From NCBI GenBank assembly GCA_002381695.1, contig DFXM01000052.1:893-11059 (forward strand): a stretch of DNA of 10,167 bases, written 5' to 3'. Within the stretch, counting starts at the first letter, position 1. The number at the start of each line of letters is the position of its first letter. Shown here in pieces: positions 1-5,524 of this stretch. Under the pieces are notes generated by a model, which saw only the letters and a list, made by a program, of their open reading frames with translations, was not told where the DNA came from and searched no databases. Source of the stretch: Clostridium sp. UBA4108. Its GTDB lineage: Bacteria > Bacillota > Clostridia > Clostridiales > Clostridiaceae. The position numbers were made by a program, and so were the translations under genes.

Positions 1-93
1 GATGAATACATAGATTACTATAGTAACCATAGATGTCAGTGGAACTTAAAAAAGATGACTCCTGTTCAATATAGAAATCATCTTTTATTTTAA
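1..93 (+). CDS. IS3-family transposase OrfB, C-terminal end (partial)
   Basis: The first codon of the window is in frame, giving 30 residues and then TAA. The tail contains YYSNHRCQWNLKKMTP, the conserved C-terminal signature of IS3-family (IS150-like group) OrfB integrases, where a tyrosine/asparagine/arginine run precedes L-x-x-M-x-P. This part lies after the DDE catalytic core, so none of the catalytic residues can be checked. OrfB is normally made as an OrfAB fusion by programmed frameshifting and cuts and joins the IS ends. The rest of the gene lies to the left of the window. The family assignment is strong; the subgroup is inference. Confidence 0.9.
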   Translation, partial: DEYIDYYSNHRCQWNLKKMTPVQYRNHLLF

Positions 94-130
94 TATGGCC
101 TTTTATAAAATGTCCCTGACAAAGGGTACA
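1..130 (+). mobile_element. Right end of an IS3-family insertion sequence
   Basis: About 37 bp after the OrfB stop codon lies TGTCCCTGACAAAGGGTACA (111-130), which ends in CA as IS3-family right ends do. Its reverse complement begins with TG, as a left end would. The left end is outside the window, so neither the inverted repeat partner nor the target duplication can be confirmed. The DNA directly after position 130 is the middle of a repeat found four more times in this window, so the IS appears to have landed inside that repeat. Confidence 0.75.
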
Positions 131-135
131 CTTTA

Positions 136-193
136 AAATAACACGGTATTTGGAAAAATTATTTAATTATATATTAGTTACATCATTTAAGAA
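136..193. repeat. Repeat copy R1, right part only (tail type 2), cut by the IS
   Basis: The segment starts in the right inverted arm (AATAACACGGTATTT) and continues through the tail TATATTAGTTACATCATTT to TTAAGAA. It closely matches the tails of R5 (6287-6347) and R4 (2822-2884). The core and left arm are missing because the IS3-family element ends six bases earlier. On the minus strand it lies just 3' of the GNAT gene at 261-851, the same place the other copies hold relative to their genes. Confidence 0.75.
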
Positions 194-203
194 AAATGCG
201 AAC

Positions 204-235
204 AAGCTAACCGATAAATTGGAATTTGTCAGCTT
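204..235 (-). terminator. Possible terminator hairpin of the first GNAT gene
   Basis: AAGCTAAC (204-211) pairs with GTCAGCTT (228-235) over eight positions including one G-U pair. It lies 26 bp after the GNAT stop codon on the minus strand. There is no immediate T run, although a TTTTT stretch follows about ten bases later, so efficiency is doubtful. The loop carries AAATTGGAATTT, which recurs beyond R4 at about 2919, so this may instead belong to the repeat family. Confidence 0.4.
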
Positions 236-260
236 AATATATTGCTTATTTTGAAAAGTA

Positions 261-851
261 CTACTTTAACCGCTTCCTCATGACAAGCCCTTGTTCAGTC
301 TCAAAAGACACATTAAATCCACTTTTTTTATACATCTCAAAATGGCCGCCAAAATCTGATGATTGATAACTAGATTCTTTGTACGGGTATGCCTCCACAA
401 AGTCAAATCCATCCTGGACCGCATCCTTACACACACGCTCCAATAGCAGTGTGGCAATGCCTTTTCTTTTCATCTCCGGCGCAATCACGAAACAAAATAT
501 GGATTTCACCTTTATGCCCGTGTTAGATTCCTCTAAAGGTACATAATCCATAAATCTTCGCCAACTAGCACATTTCAAACAATCTGATTTCGTATTTGCG
601 TTGCACCATCCAACGACCGTATCACCACTATAAACAAGATAACCTTGAATGTTATTGCCTTTAACATATTGTAAGGCACATTCTCTTCTTTTCTCTACTG
701 TTGAAAGATCTTTGCCCTCATAATCATCGTTACACCAACACACACAATAACATTTATGCTCGTCCACATTGTTATCGTGTGGCGTAGTGTCAAAAAAATG
801 CACGTAATCTTCTGCAAGCTCTGGTATTAACTTGCGTATCTCAATATCCAT
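261..851 (-). CDS. GNAT family N-acetyltransferase
   Basis: This 196-residue protein is a single-domain GNAT enzyme, transferring an acetyl group from acetyl-CoA to an amine; the substrate is unknown. Acetyl-CoA binding motif A is visible at residues 119-140, with a beta strand (FCFVIAP) and then the pyrophosphate loop KRKGIATLLLERV. A C-terminal Y-K-K-S-G-F (residues 174-179) is the usual GNAT beta-6 region. The N-terminal third is unusually cysteine-rich, with alternating cysteines in KCYCVCWCND (C34, C36, C38, C40) and further cysteines at 83, 91 and 94. The ATG at 851 is supported by GGAGG seven bases upstream. The gene is flanked by R1 on its 3' side and R2 on its 5' side; the extended -10 in R2 lies about 100 bp upstream. 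It is probably cytoplasmic and monocistronic. Fold assignment is firm; substrate cannot be inferred. Confidence 0.88.
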   Translation of the reverse strand: MDIEIRKLIPELAEDYVHFFDTTPHDNNVDEHKCYCVCWCNDDYEGKDLSTVEKRRECALQYVKGNNIQGYLVYSGDTVVGWCNANTKSDCLKCASWRRFMDYVPLEESNTGIKVKSIFCFVIAPEMKRKGIATLLLERVCKDAVQDGFDFVEAYPYKESSYQSSDFGGHFEMYKKSGFNVSFETEQGLVMRKRLK

Positions 852-950
852 TCATTTACCTCCAGTAATACAAATAATTTACAATTCAAATTCCTGTTTA
901 TCTGTTTGTTAAATAGGTATCACTACTTCGCAATAAATTACTATCATGAA

Positions 951-1158
951 TTAATTATAACATATTTTGTAAATAACACATTGTTCAATTTTCACAGAGC
1001 ATTTTTCATTATTTAGTTCGTCCTATGATGCTAAGATGATTTAATACCTCATTCTATTTTTGAATTGCGAACTAAAAATGCCGTAAAATTCATTTCTGAA
1101 TAATACGGTATTTAGAAAAATTATTCGATTTTATAGTTTAGTTGTTAAATATTAAGAA
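951..1158. repeat. Repeat copy R2 (core type A, tail type 1)
   Basis: This copy runs from TTAATTATAACATATTTTGT through a degenerate left arm (971-988), a core with ATTTAGTTCGTCCTATGATG, and the right arm TGAATAATACGGTATTT (1097-1113) to a tail ending TTAAGAA. The core is nearly identical to that of R4, but the tail matches R3. Inside the core TTTAGTTCG (1012-1020) and CGAACTAAA (1068-1076) form a perfect 9-bp inner inverted repeat, so the unit can fold as a branched hairpin. It lies between the small membrane protein gene and the GNAT gene, with no coding potential of its own. Confidence 0.85.
954..964 (-). promoter_or_regulatory. Extended -10 promoter motif in R2
   Basis: On the minus strand the sequence is TATGTTATAAT, a perfect TRTGn-TATAAT extended -10. 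It points toward the GNAT gene whose ATG is at 851. No good -35 box is present at normal spacing, which extended -10 promoters can tolerate. The same 11-mer is found in R3, R4 and R5. Confidence 0.55.
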
Positions 1159-1175
1159 TATTCATATAACTAATC

Positions 1176-1403
1176 TTATTTTTTTGATTTTGAACGCAAT
1201 AACGTAGCCACTATAAAACATATAATACTTGGCACTAAAAATATTATTCCATGAATTATATTATAAACATACAATGGCGTAGAAGAATATGACGGAATTG
1301 TATTAGTATAATAATCATAGCGTAAGTATATTAAACCTCCAAAGAAACATATCAGTAACACAATAGCAATACCAAATAGAATCTTTACTAAAATAGATTT
1401 CAT
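1176..1403 (-). CDS. Small two-helix membrane protein, unknown function
   Basis: I do not recognise the family. The protein has 75 residues from the ATG at 1403, chosen because AAGGAG lies nine bases upstream. The frame opens earlier at a GTG (1421), but that codon has no ribosome binding site before it and itself overlaps the AAGGAG region. Two hydrophobic stretches at about residues 4-27 and 46-68 predict two membrane helices, joined by a tyrosine- and serine-rich loop. The tail RSKSKK is basic, so both ends are probably cytoplasmic. The stop codon is 18 bp from the end of R2 and the gene lies between R3 (5') and R2 (3'), the same minus-strand arrangement as its neighbours. It is a real small gene by start signal and context; function is unknown. 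Confidence 0.65.
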   Translation of the reverse strand: MKSILVKILFGIAIVLLICFFGGLIYLRYDYYTNTIPSYSSTPLYVYNIIHGIIFLVPSIICFIVATLLRSKSKK

Positions 1404-1486
1404 TATCTTATACTCCTTCACAAATTCCTGTTTACTTATGACATATTTTCTACCAATGCCAATTTATTTTTAATTGCTTTATCCAT

Positions 1487-1497
1487 ATTATAACATA
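1487..1497 (-). promoter_or_regulatory. Extended -10 promoter motif in R3
   Basis: The minus-strand sequence is TATGTTATAAT, identical to the motif in R2, R4 and R5. It is about 85 bp upstream of the ATG of the small membrane protein gene (1403). No convincing -35 box accompanies it. Confidence 0.55.
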
Positions 1498-1672
1498 TTT
1501 TATTAATACCGTATTATTCAGTTTTCAAAGAACATTATTCATATCTAAATTTTAAAAGTTATGTCGCCTTTTATTCAAATTGTGAAATAAAAAATACCTC
1601 TTATTCTTTTGAATAATACGGTATTTAGAAAAATTATTTGGTTTTATAGTTTAGTCGTTAAATCCCAAGAAG
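1487..1672. repeat. Repeat copy R3 (core type B, tail type 1)
   Basis: The outer arms are a perfect 16-bp inverted repeat: AATACCGTATTATTCA (1505-1520) and TGAATAATACGGTATT (1610-1625). The core (ATTCAAATTGTGAAATAAAA) matches R5 and differs from R2 and R4. The tail (TTTTATAGTTTAGTCGTTAA) matches R2 and ends in CCAAGAAG. It lies 3' of the GNAT-YoaP gene and 5' of the membrane protein gene on the minus strand. Confidence 0.85.
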
Positions 1673-1863
1673 ATGACCATTCCCCAATGAACATTATATC
1701 AGCCTTAAGATGTAATAATCTTCAAAACCAATTATCCTAAATTCATTTATTGTAAATTTTTTTGTCTTTAGATTAAACTTTATATAATATGGATAACAAG
1801 CATTCGATCTACTGTTTAAAATACAGTCCTAATAATCAACGGGAAAAAGCCAAAATTGTATTT
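1673..1863. other. Gene-free stretch after the GNAT-YoaP gene
   Basis: This stretch of about 190 bases lies between R3 and the stop codon of the GNAT-YoaP gene. It is AT-rich. I see no open frame with a ribosome binding site, no clear rho-independent terminator and no match to the other inter-gene segments. It is probably the 3' untranslated part of that gene unit. Confidence 0.4.
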
Positions 1864-2613
1864 TCATTTTTTGAGTATTCTCTTTAAGTAGGTGACATCT
1901 AATAAATTCACCGTCTCAAAATTTCCTTTATAAAACACACCCCAGTTATTGAAAACGCAAGGCAGTTCCTTTGCTTTTTGTAGCGTATCCACTTGAATTA
2001 AAGATACAGGAACGTCATTCATTTCACAATACTGTTTTATCATCTCAATGTTTTGATAGATATAGGGACATTGCATATCATAATAAATTGTTAGCTCTTT
2101 GCTTTCAATTTCTTGGTTTTTAACATTTTGTGTGAATTTTGGCGTTGTTCCGTCAAAAGAAAGTGCAAGCAATTCATATCCATTATCGGTAGTATCAACA
2201 ACCTCAAAGCCAAACTTCTTCACAAATGATTGGTCAGAAAGCCAATGTTTTTGTTTCTTTGCTCCGAGCATGCAAACGCCTGATTTTCCCTTTTCTCTTG
2301 CATCTGCTAAACAATACTCCAATAGTGATTTCCCATACCCTTTCCCTTTATAACTACCGGAAACCCATAAGCAATACACATAGTAATAGTTATCACCAGT
2401 TATGGGAACCCAAGCTGTTTCAAGAGGAGCATATTCAATAAAAACCGTAGCCCTTGCATTTAACTTTCTAAAGACATGACCTTCATTTAGTCGGTCTGAG
2501 AGCCATTGTTGCTTTGCGTCAATACCTTGATGTGGCTTTTTACTGCGGATAATGCAGCATAAATGTTCATTGACAAGATTTTCTGTTGTTAAGTTTATAA
2601 AATCAGTATTCAT
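1864..2613 (-). CDS. GNAT acetyltransferase with C-terminal YoaP domain
   Basis: This 249-residue protein has two parts. Residues 1 to about 155 are a GNAT domain, with motif A around residues 80-104 (strand YVYCLWVS, then acetyl-CoA loop YKGKGYGKSL) and a late FGFEVVD strand. Residues 170-249 (starting KELTIYYDMQCPYIYQN) match the YoaP-like C-terminal domain known from Bacillus YoaP and many clostridial proteins; it looks thioredoxin-like, with C182-P183 at the usual redox turn but no second CxxC cysteine. The start is the ATG at 2613, with a G-rich site (GTGGGGGG) six bases upstream. The frame also opens at a TTG (2631), which lacks a ribosome binding site. The substrate is unknown. It is probably driven by the promoter motif in R4 and followed by R3, so it occupies one repeat-bounded unit. 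Domain architecture is confident; function is no more specific than acetyl transfer. Confidence 0.87.
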   Translation of the reverse strand: MNTDFINLTTENLVNEHLCCIIRSKKPHQGIDAKQQWLSDRLNEGHVFRKLNARATVFIEYAPLETAWVPITGDNYYYVYCLWVSGSYKGKGYGKSLLEYCLADAREKGKSGVCMLGAKKQKHWLSDQSFVKKFGFEVVDTTDNGYELLALSFDGTTPKFTQNVKNQEIESKELTIYYDMQCPYIYQNIEMIKQYCEMNDVPVSLIQVDTLQKAKELPCVFNNWGVFYKGNFETVNLLDVTYLKRILKK

Positions 2614-2680
2614 GTGTACCCCCCACTTCAAATCTAAACTTTTGTTCTTGTTTTTTTGCCTTAATTGCCTATCTTGAGTT

Positions 2681-2884
2681 AATTATAACATATTTTGTAA
2701 ATACCGTATTATTCAATTTTCAAAGAACATTTTTTATTATTTAGTTCGTCCTATGATGCTAAGATGAATTAATATTTCATCCTATATTTGAATTGCGGCG
2801 TAAAAAAACTGCATATTCATGTTGAATAATACGGCATTATAAGTAAATTATTTAATTGTATATTAATTTCATCATTTAAGAGAA
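2681..2884. repeat. Repeat copy R4 (core type A, tail type 2)
   Basis: The left arm AAATACCGTATTATTCAA (2699-2716) and right arm TTGAATAATACGGCATT (2822-2838) are an inverted repeat with one mismatch. The core shares CATTATTTAGTTCG-like sequence and a further run of about 20 bases with R2. The tail (TTAATTGTATATTAATTTCATC) resembles R1 and R5, not R2. Similarity to R1 may continue past the end as an AAATTGGAATTT block near 2919. A Tn3-family element is inserted 65 bp beyond the right edge. Confidence 0.85.
2682..2692 (-). promoter_or_regulatory. Extended -10 promoter motif in R4
   Basis: TATGTTATAAT on the minus strand, about 70 bp upstream of the ATG of the GNAT-YoaP gene (2613). It is identical to the motif in R2, R3 and R5 and has no clear -35 box. 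Confidence 0.55.
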
Positions 2885-2949
2885 TTGCTCCTTAAACGTT
2901 AAATTCATCTCACTTACAAATTGGAATTTATCAAACTATAGATTATATT

Positions 2950-2993
2950 CGGGTACAGCCGATATACGTGTAAAAAACGGCCACATTATGGAT
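2950..2993 (+). repeat. Left terminal inverted repeat of the Tn3-family element
   Basis: CGGGTACAGCCGATATACGT begins the element. It matches the reverse complement of 5458-5501 at 41 of 44 positions. A length of about 38-44 bp with a G-rich outer end fits Tn3-family ends. It is preceded by the target duplication ATATT. Confidence 0.85.
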
Positions 2994-3019
2994 ATTTATT
3001 CCAACACATGGCTGGTTTG

Positions 3020-3381
3020 TTATTTAATCGGTATTGAAATACTAGTGTCTATTGCTTTAGGAATATTTTTTAAGTCTATTGTATAGTCCCCAAATCTTTT
3101 TATATGCCTTGTGATATATGGACTAAGAGCTTCTACATCTTTTCTTGAAAATTCAATTCCACTAGAAGAAAACTCTCTAAGTATATATGTCATGTCCACT
3201 ACATTTTGTAGAATTACAACATTAGCTATCAAATCGTTATATTTAATTTTCTTAAAAGTGTAGATGGGACTATCTTTCCTGTTTTAATTGATAATACTAC
3301 TTGAAGCAGGTCTTTCCAATGAGTCTCTATTAGTTTCCAATCGTTGTCGTATGTTATAACCTTTTTTAAGTTATAAATAAA
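3020..3381 (-). pseudogene. tnpA: Tn3-family transposase TnpA remnant
   Basis: Two pieces of a Tn3-family transposase (DDE_Tnp_Tn3 domain) remain. The upstream piece (about 3381-3240) reads YDNDWKLIETHWKDLL and then VLSIKTGKIVPSTLLRKLN, the segment between the catalytic aspartates in this family. The downstream piece (3232-3020) begins at ILQNVVDMTYIL and continues through ALSPYITRHIKRFGDY, the conserved C-terminal end. The joint is out of frame, and by comparison with full-length relatives roughly 70 residues are missing between the pieces, including the region expected to hold the catalytic glutamate. Everything N-terminal (about 600 residues of a protein near 980) is also gone. It cannot encode an active transposase. 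The stop codon lies 26 bp from the terminal repeat, as in intact relatives. The deletion sizes come from family knowledge, not alignment. Confidence 0.85.
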
Positions 3382-3382
3382 A

Positions 3383-3413
3383 ACCATGCTCTGACATAGT
3401 CTTAAAGCATGGT
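3383..3413 (-). terminator. Rho-independent terminator of the DJ-1/PfpI gene
   Basis: ACCATGCT (3383-3390) and AGCATGGT (3406-3413) form a perfect 8-bp stem. On the minus strand it is followed by TTTTTATTTATAA. It lies 44 bp after the stop codon of the gene at 3457-4089. Confidence 0.75.
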
Positions 3414-3456
3414 CTTTATTTAAACTAATATAATCTACCTAGTTGATTTTTTTAGA

Positions 3457-4089
3457 TCAACTATTTATTGAATTCATTAACTGGAAGAAGTATTCAGGTT
3501 TATGAGTCTTATTTAGATTATACCATGAATGTAATGTCTCTGCTGCAAATACATCTAATTTTTTCAGTACTTCCATTGCAAATTCCAGAGGTGCTACTCC
3601 TGATGCAGTAATCAAATTTTCGCTAGCTACCACAGATCCCATCTCATAAAATTTTTCTCCTTTATAATTAGGACAGACCATTTTAGTATACTCTAAGCTA
3701 TTGCTTGTATGTTTTCTAGAATCTAGATATCCAGCATTTGCTAGTGCCTCAATTGCACCACAAATTGCTGCAATAATAGTGCCTAGTTCTAAAGCTTCAC
3801 CAACTCTTTTCAAGATGGGTTGATGAATATCTTCTCCCCAAGTATTTCCTCCAGGCAAAACTAAAAGATCTTTACTCTCAAGAGTACACTCATCAAGGGA
3901 AATATCTGGTTTAATGCTCAGCCCTCCCATAGTAGTAATAATTTCTTTATTAGCTCCTACAGTAACTACTTTTAAAGGTGCTAAATCTTTTTTGAAATAT
4001 CTTCCCGAATTTAGTTCAGCAGTTAAATATCCATATTCCCAGTCTGACATTGTATTAAATACATAAAGATAAACTTTTTTTCCTTGCAT
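3457..4089 (-). CDS. DJ-1/PfpI family protein (class I glutamine amidotransferase-like)
   Basis: The protein has 210 residues from the ATG at 4089, chosen because GGAG lies nine bases upstream; a TTG at 4104 extends the frame but has no site. It has the flavodoxin-like DJ-1/PfpI fold: opening strand KKVYLYVFNTMSDWEYG with Glu18, the position of the conserved DJ-1 glutamate; LVLPGGNTWG (residues 76-85) for the oxyanion-side loop; and the nucleophile elbow IIAAICGAI with Cys110. A histidine at 127 follows in the usual place. Relatives include proteases, chaperones, glyoxalases and amidases of uncertain substrate, annotated as type 1 glutamine amidotransferase (YdeA-like) in Firmicutes. It sits as cargo inside the Tn3-family element, directly downstream of a WYL regulator in the same direction, so that regulator may control it. 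It is complete, with no sign of decay, and ends in its own terminator. Confidence 0.88.
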   Translation of the reverse strand: MQGKKVYLYVFNTMSDWEYGYLTAELNSGRYFKKDLAPLKVVTVGANKEIITTMGGLSIKPDISLDECTLESKDLLVLPGGNTWGEDIHQPILKRVGEALELGTIIAAICGAIEALANAGYLDSRKHTSNSLEYTKMVCPNYKGEKFYEMGSVVASENLITASGVAPLEFAMEVLKKLDVFAAETLHSWYNLNKTHKPEYFFQLMNSINS

Positions 4090-4122
4090 AAAATAACACT
4101 CCAATCATGTTTTATATAGCCT

Positions 4123-4128
4123 ATTATA
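4123..4128 (-). promoter_or_regulatory. Possible -10 box of the DJ-1/PfpI gene
   Basis: TATAAT on the minus strand, 34 bp upstream of the ATG and just downstream of the terminator hairpin of the preceding gene. A -35 box is not recognisable at the expected spacing, where the hairpin lies. It would give the cargo gene its own transcript. Confidence 0.35.
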
Positions 4129-4130
4129 AT

Positions 4131-4165
4131 AAAACTTCCCTGACAGCTACTGTCAGGGAAGTTTT
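4131..4165 (-). terminator. Rho-independent terminator between the WYL regulator and DJ-1/PfpI genes
   Basis: This is a perfect 16-bp stem, AAAACTTCCCTGACAG (4131-4146) with CTGTCAGGGAAGTTTT (4150-4165), and a 3-base loop. It is symmetric with A and T runs on both sides, so it should work in both directions. It starts at the stop codon of the regulator gene, which suggests the two cargo genes are transcribed separately or with limited read-through. Confidence 0.88.
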
Positions 4166-5094
4166 CATACTTGATGAAATTGAATTAATTCCGATAGAAC
4201 TTCAATAACCTGAATAGATTTACCATACGGTAAAAGTAAATAAGGTACATATGTATGTAGTATACTTTTTTCAAGAAGAAATATTGCTTGATTTGAAGTA
4301 CGTTCTTGTAAATAATTTCCCAAAAACCAATGTTGGCAAACATCATTCAATGTACTTTTACTTCCATTAATAACCAAAGGAATAATCCCTTGATTATATT
4401 CTGTAGGAACAAGGTTTTTCAAAAAAAAGTCACGTGCTGAAAAATCTTCTGGATGATTAAACTTATTTTCGGTAAGCACTAGACTTTCAATTCGATCTAC
4501 TCTAAAGCTACGGATGTTATTTCTAAGATGACAAAATCCAATCATATACCACTTATTGTTCCAATAAATAATTTTGTAGGGATCAACCAATCTATACTTT
4601 GATTGATCTTCACCACTTTTATGGTATAGAATTTTTACAGAGTATCCGTTAGCTATGGTCTGCTCCAAATCCTTTAAGTAAGGTTTCATGGTTTGGAACC
4701 TTACTCGATTTATTACTTCAAGACTCGTTAAATGTTGGCTTATGTTTATTTCCTGAACCTGATTTGAATAGTTGCTTAACTTTGAGATAGCCCTATTTAG
4801 TGCTTCACCACCATAATATCCTGCTTCTTCTGCAAAAACAGAAGCGTGAACTAGTGAGGTTTGCTCCTCAGAATCAAAAAAAAGGGGAGCTTCAATGAAA
4901 TTGTTTAATAAAGTGTATCCACCGTTATGCCCTGTGTCTGAAATTATGGGTACACCACTTGTTGAAAGTGTATCAATATATCGATACACAGTTCTTATAT
5001 TCATCTCCAACTTTTCTGAAATTTGTTTTGCAGTAACTTTTTCACCCGAACTAAGCATCCATAAAATCGCTAGCATATTGTCAATTTTAGGCAT
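4165..5094 (-). CDS. HTH and WYL domain transcriptional regulator (YafY type)
   Basis: This 309-residue regulator has an N-terminal winged helix-turn-helix (residues 1-62: KVTAKQISEKLEMNIRTVYRY followed by a wing with GHNGGYTL), a linker, and a WYL domain (about residues 130-205). The WYL signature appears as KWYMIGFCHLR (181-191) followed by RSFRVDRI (195-202), which in this family forms a ligand-sensing, nucleic-acid or nucleotide-binding surface. The length is normal for the YafY/YobV group. The start ATG at 5094 has AGGTGA eight bases upstream. It lies inside the Tn3-family element between the resolvase remnant and the DJ-1/PfpI gene. Regulators of this type commonly control an adjacent gene, so the DJ-1/PfpI gene is the likely target, but this is inference. 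No clear operator is visible. It is complete. Confidence 0.88.
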   Translation of the reverse strand: MPKIDNMLAILWMLSSGEKVTAKQISEKLEMNIRTVYRYIDTLSTSGVPIISDTGHNGGYTLLNNFIEAPLFFDSEEQTSLVHASVFAEEAGYYGGEALNRAISKLSNYSNQVQEINISQHLTSLEVINRVRFQTMKPYLKDLEQTIANGYSVKILYHKSGEDQSKYRLVDPYKIIYWNNKWYMIGFCHLRNNIRSFRVDRIESLVLTENKFNHPEDFSARDFFLKNLVPTEYNQGIIPLVINGSKSTLNDVCQHWFLGNYLQERTSNQAIFLLEKSILHTYVPYLLLPYGKSIQVIEVLSELIQFHQV

Positions 5095-5124
5095 ATAAAT
5101 TCACCTCTATATAGTAAGGAATGA

Positions 5125-5292
5125 TTACTTATTCCCTTCCGATAATAGCTTTCCATATAATAAAGTCCTAGACACATTTATAATTTTACGAATTTGATTT
5201 TTAGTCACACCTCCTTCTTTCTTAGCCAGTTCTATCCCTTCATGTTTACGCATATGGATAATATATCTCTCTAATTGGTTAATACCAGTCAT
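5125..5292 (-). pseudogene. tnpR: Serine resolvase (TnpR) remnant of the Tn3-family element
   Basis: A 55-residue open frame too short to be a working gene. It begins at an ATG (5292) with MTGINQLERYIIHMRKHEGI, then ELAKKEG, and ends GVTKNQIRKIINVSRTLLYG with KLLSEGNK. The EGIELAKKEG piece matches the end of the serine-resolvase catalytic domain, and the last 30 residues match the C-terminal helix-turn-helix (normally ...VSRATLYRKL). The linker between them (the usual KGR-type segment) and all of the catalytic domain with its serine are missing. A GGAGG inside the coding part is fortuitous. Position next to the right end of the transposon, in the same direction as tnpA, fits a Tn3-family resolvase gene. 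Assignment rests on these short motifs and context. Confidence 0.65.
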
Positions 5293-5327
5293 TATTGTAA
5301 TTAAGAATTAGTCATATGGATTGCCTT

Positions 5328-5367
5328 CTGATAAATCTAGACATGTATACATAAATGATTTTATCAG
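5328..5367. other. Palindromic stretch, candidate res site remnant
   Basis: CTGATAAATC (5328-5337) and GATTTTATCAG (5357-5367) form an inverted repeat around the perfect palindrome ATGTATACAT (5343-5352). It lies upstream of the tnpR remnant and inside the right terminal repeat, where res sites lie in many Tn3-family elements. The subsite layout of a working res site is not demonstrated. Confidence 0.35.
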
Positions 5368-5457
5368 CCTAATACAATTGTACCAATAGAGTAAGCTTAA
5401 GTAAAATATACTTATTAATCCTTTTAAACATGTTAAAAAACATCATATGGAATTACC

Positions 5458-5501
5458 ATCCATTATGTGGCCGATTTTTACACGTATGTCGGCTGTACCC
5501 G
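5458..5501 (-). repeat. Right terminal inverted repeat of the Tn3-family element
   Basis: The reverse complement starts CGGGTACAGCCGACATACGT and matches the left repeat at 41 of 44 positions. It is followed by the target duplication ATATT (5502-5506). It lies 23 bp from the stop codon of the serine hydrolase pseudogene. Confidence 0.85.
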
Positions 5502-5524
5502 ATATTCCTAATCTATATATTTAT

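Larger units (their letters stand above)
2950..5501. mobile_element. Tn3-family transposon derivative, transposase-defective, carrying two cargo genes
   Basis: The element is 2552 bp. Its ends are a 44-bp inverted repeat with three mismatches (2950-2993 and 5458-5501), starting CGGGTACAGCCGA and containing ACGTGTAAAAA. ATATT stands directly before the left end (2945-2949) and directly after the right end (5502-5506), a perfect 5-bp target duplication, the size made by the Tn3 family. Inside, in order, are a tnpA remnant ending 26 bp from the left repeat, an intact DJ-1/PfpI gene, an intact WYL regulator gene, a tnpR (serine resolvase) remnant, and a palindromic stretch that could be the res site. 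All genes are on the minus strand. Both recombination genes are deleted internally, so any movement would need a transposase supplied from elsewhere. The intact ends and target duplication suggest either mobilisation in trans or decay after insertion. Confidence 0.85.

Noticed and set aside
2099..2441. Plus-strand open frames of 71-84 codons
   Set aside because: They lie opposite the GNAT-YoaP gene, lack ribosome binding sites and have no family features; they are antisense shadows.
5125..5292. The 55-codon frame as a working small regulator
   Set aside because: It has a helix-turn-helix-like end, but its match to both ends of a resolvase with the middle missing, and its place in a Tn3 element, make a remnant more likely.
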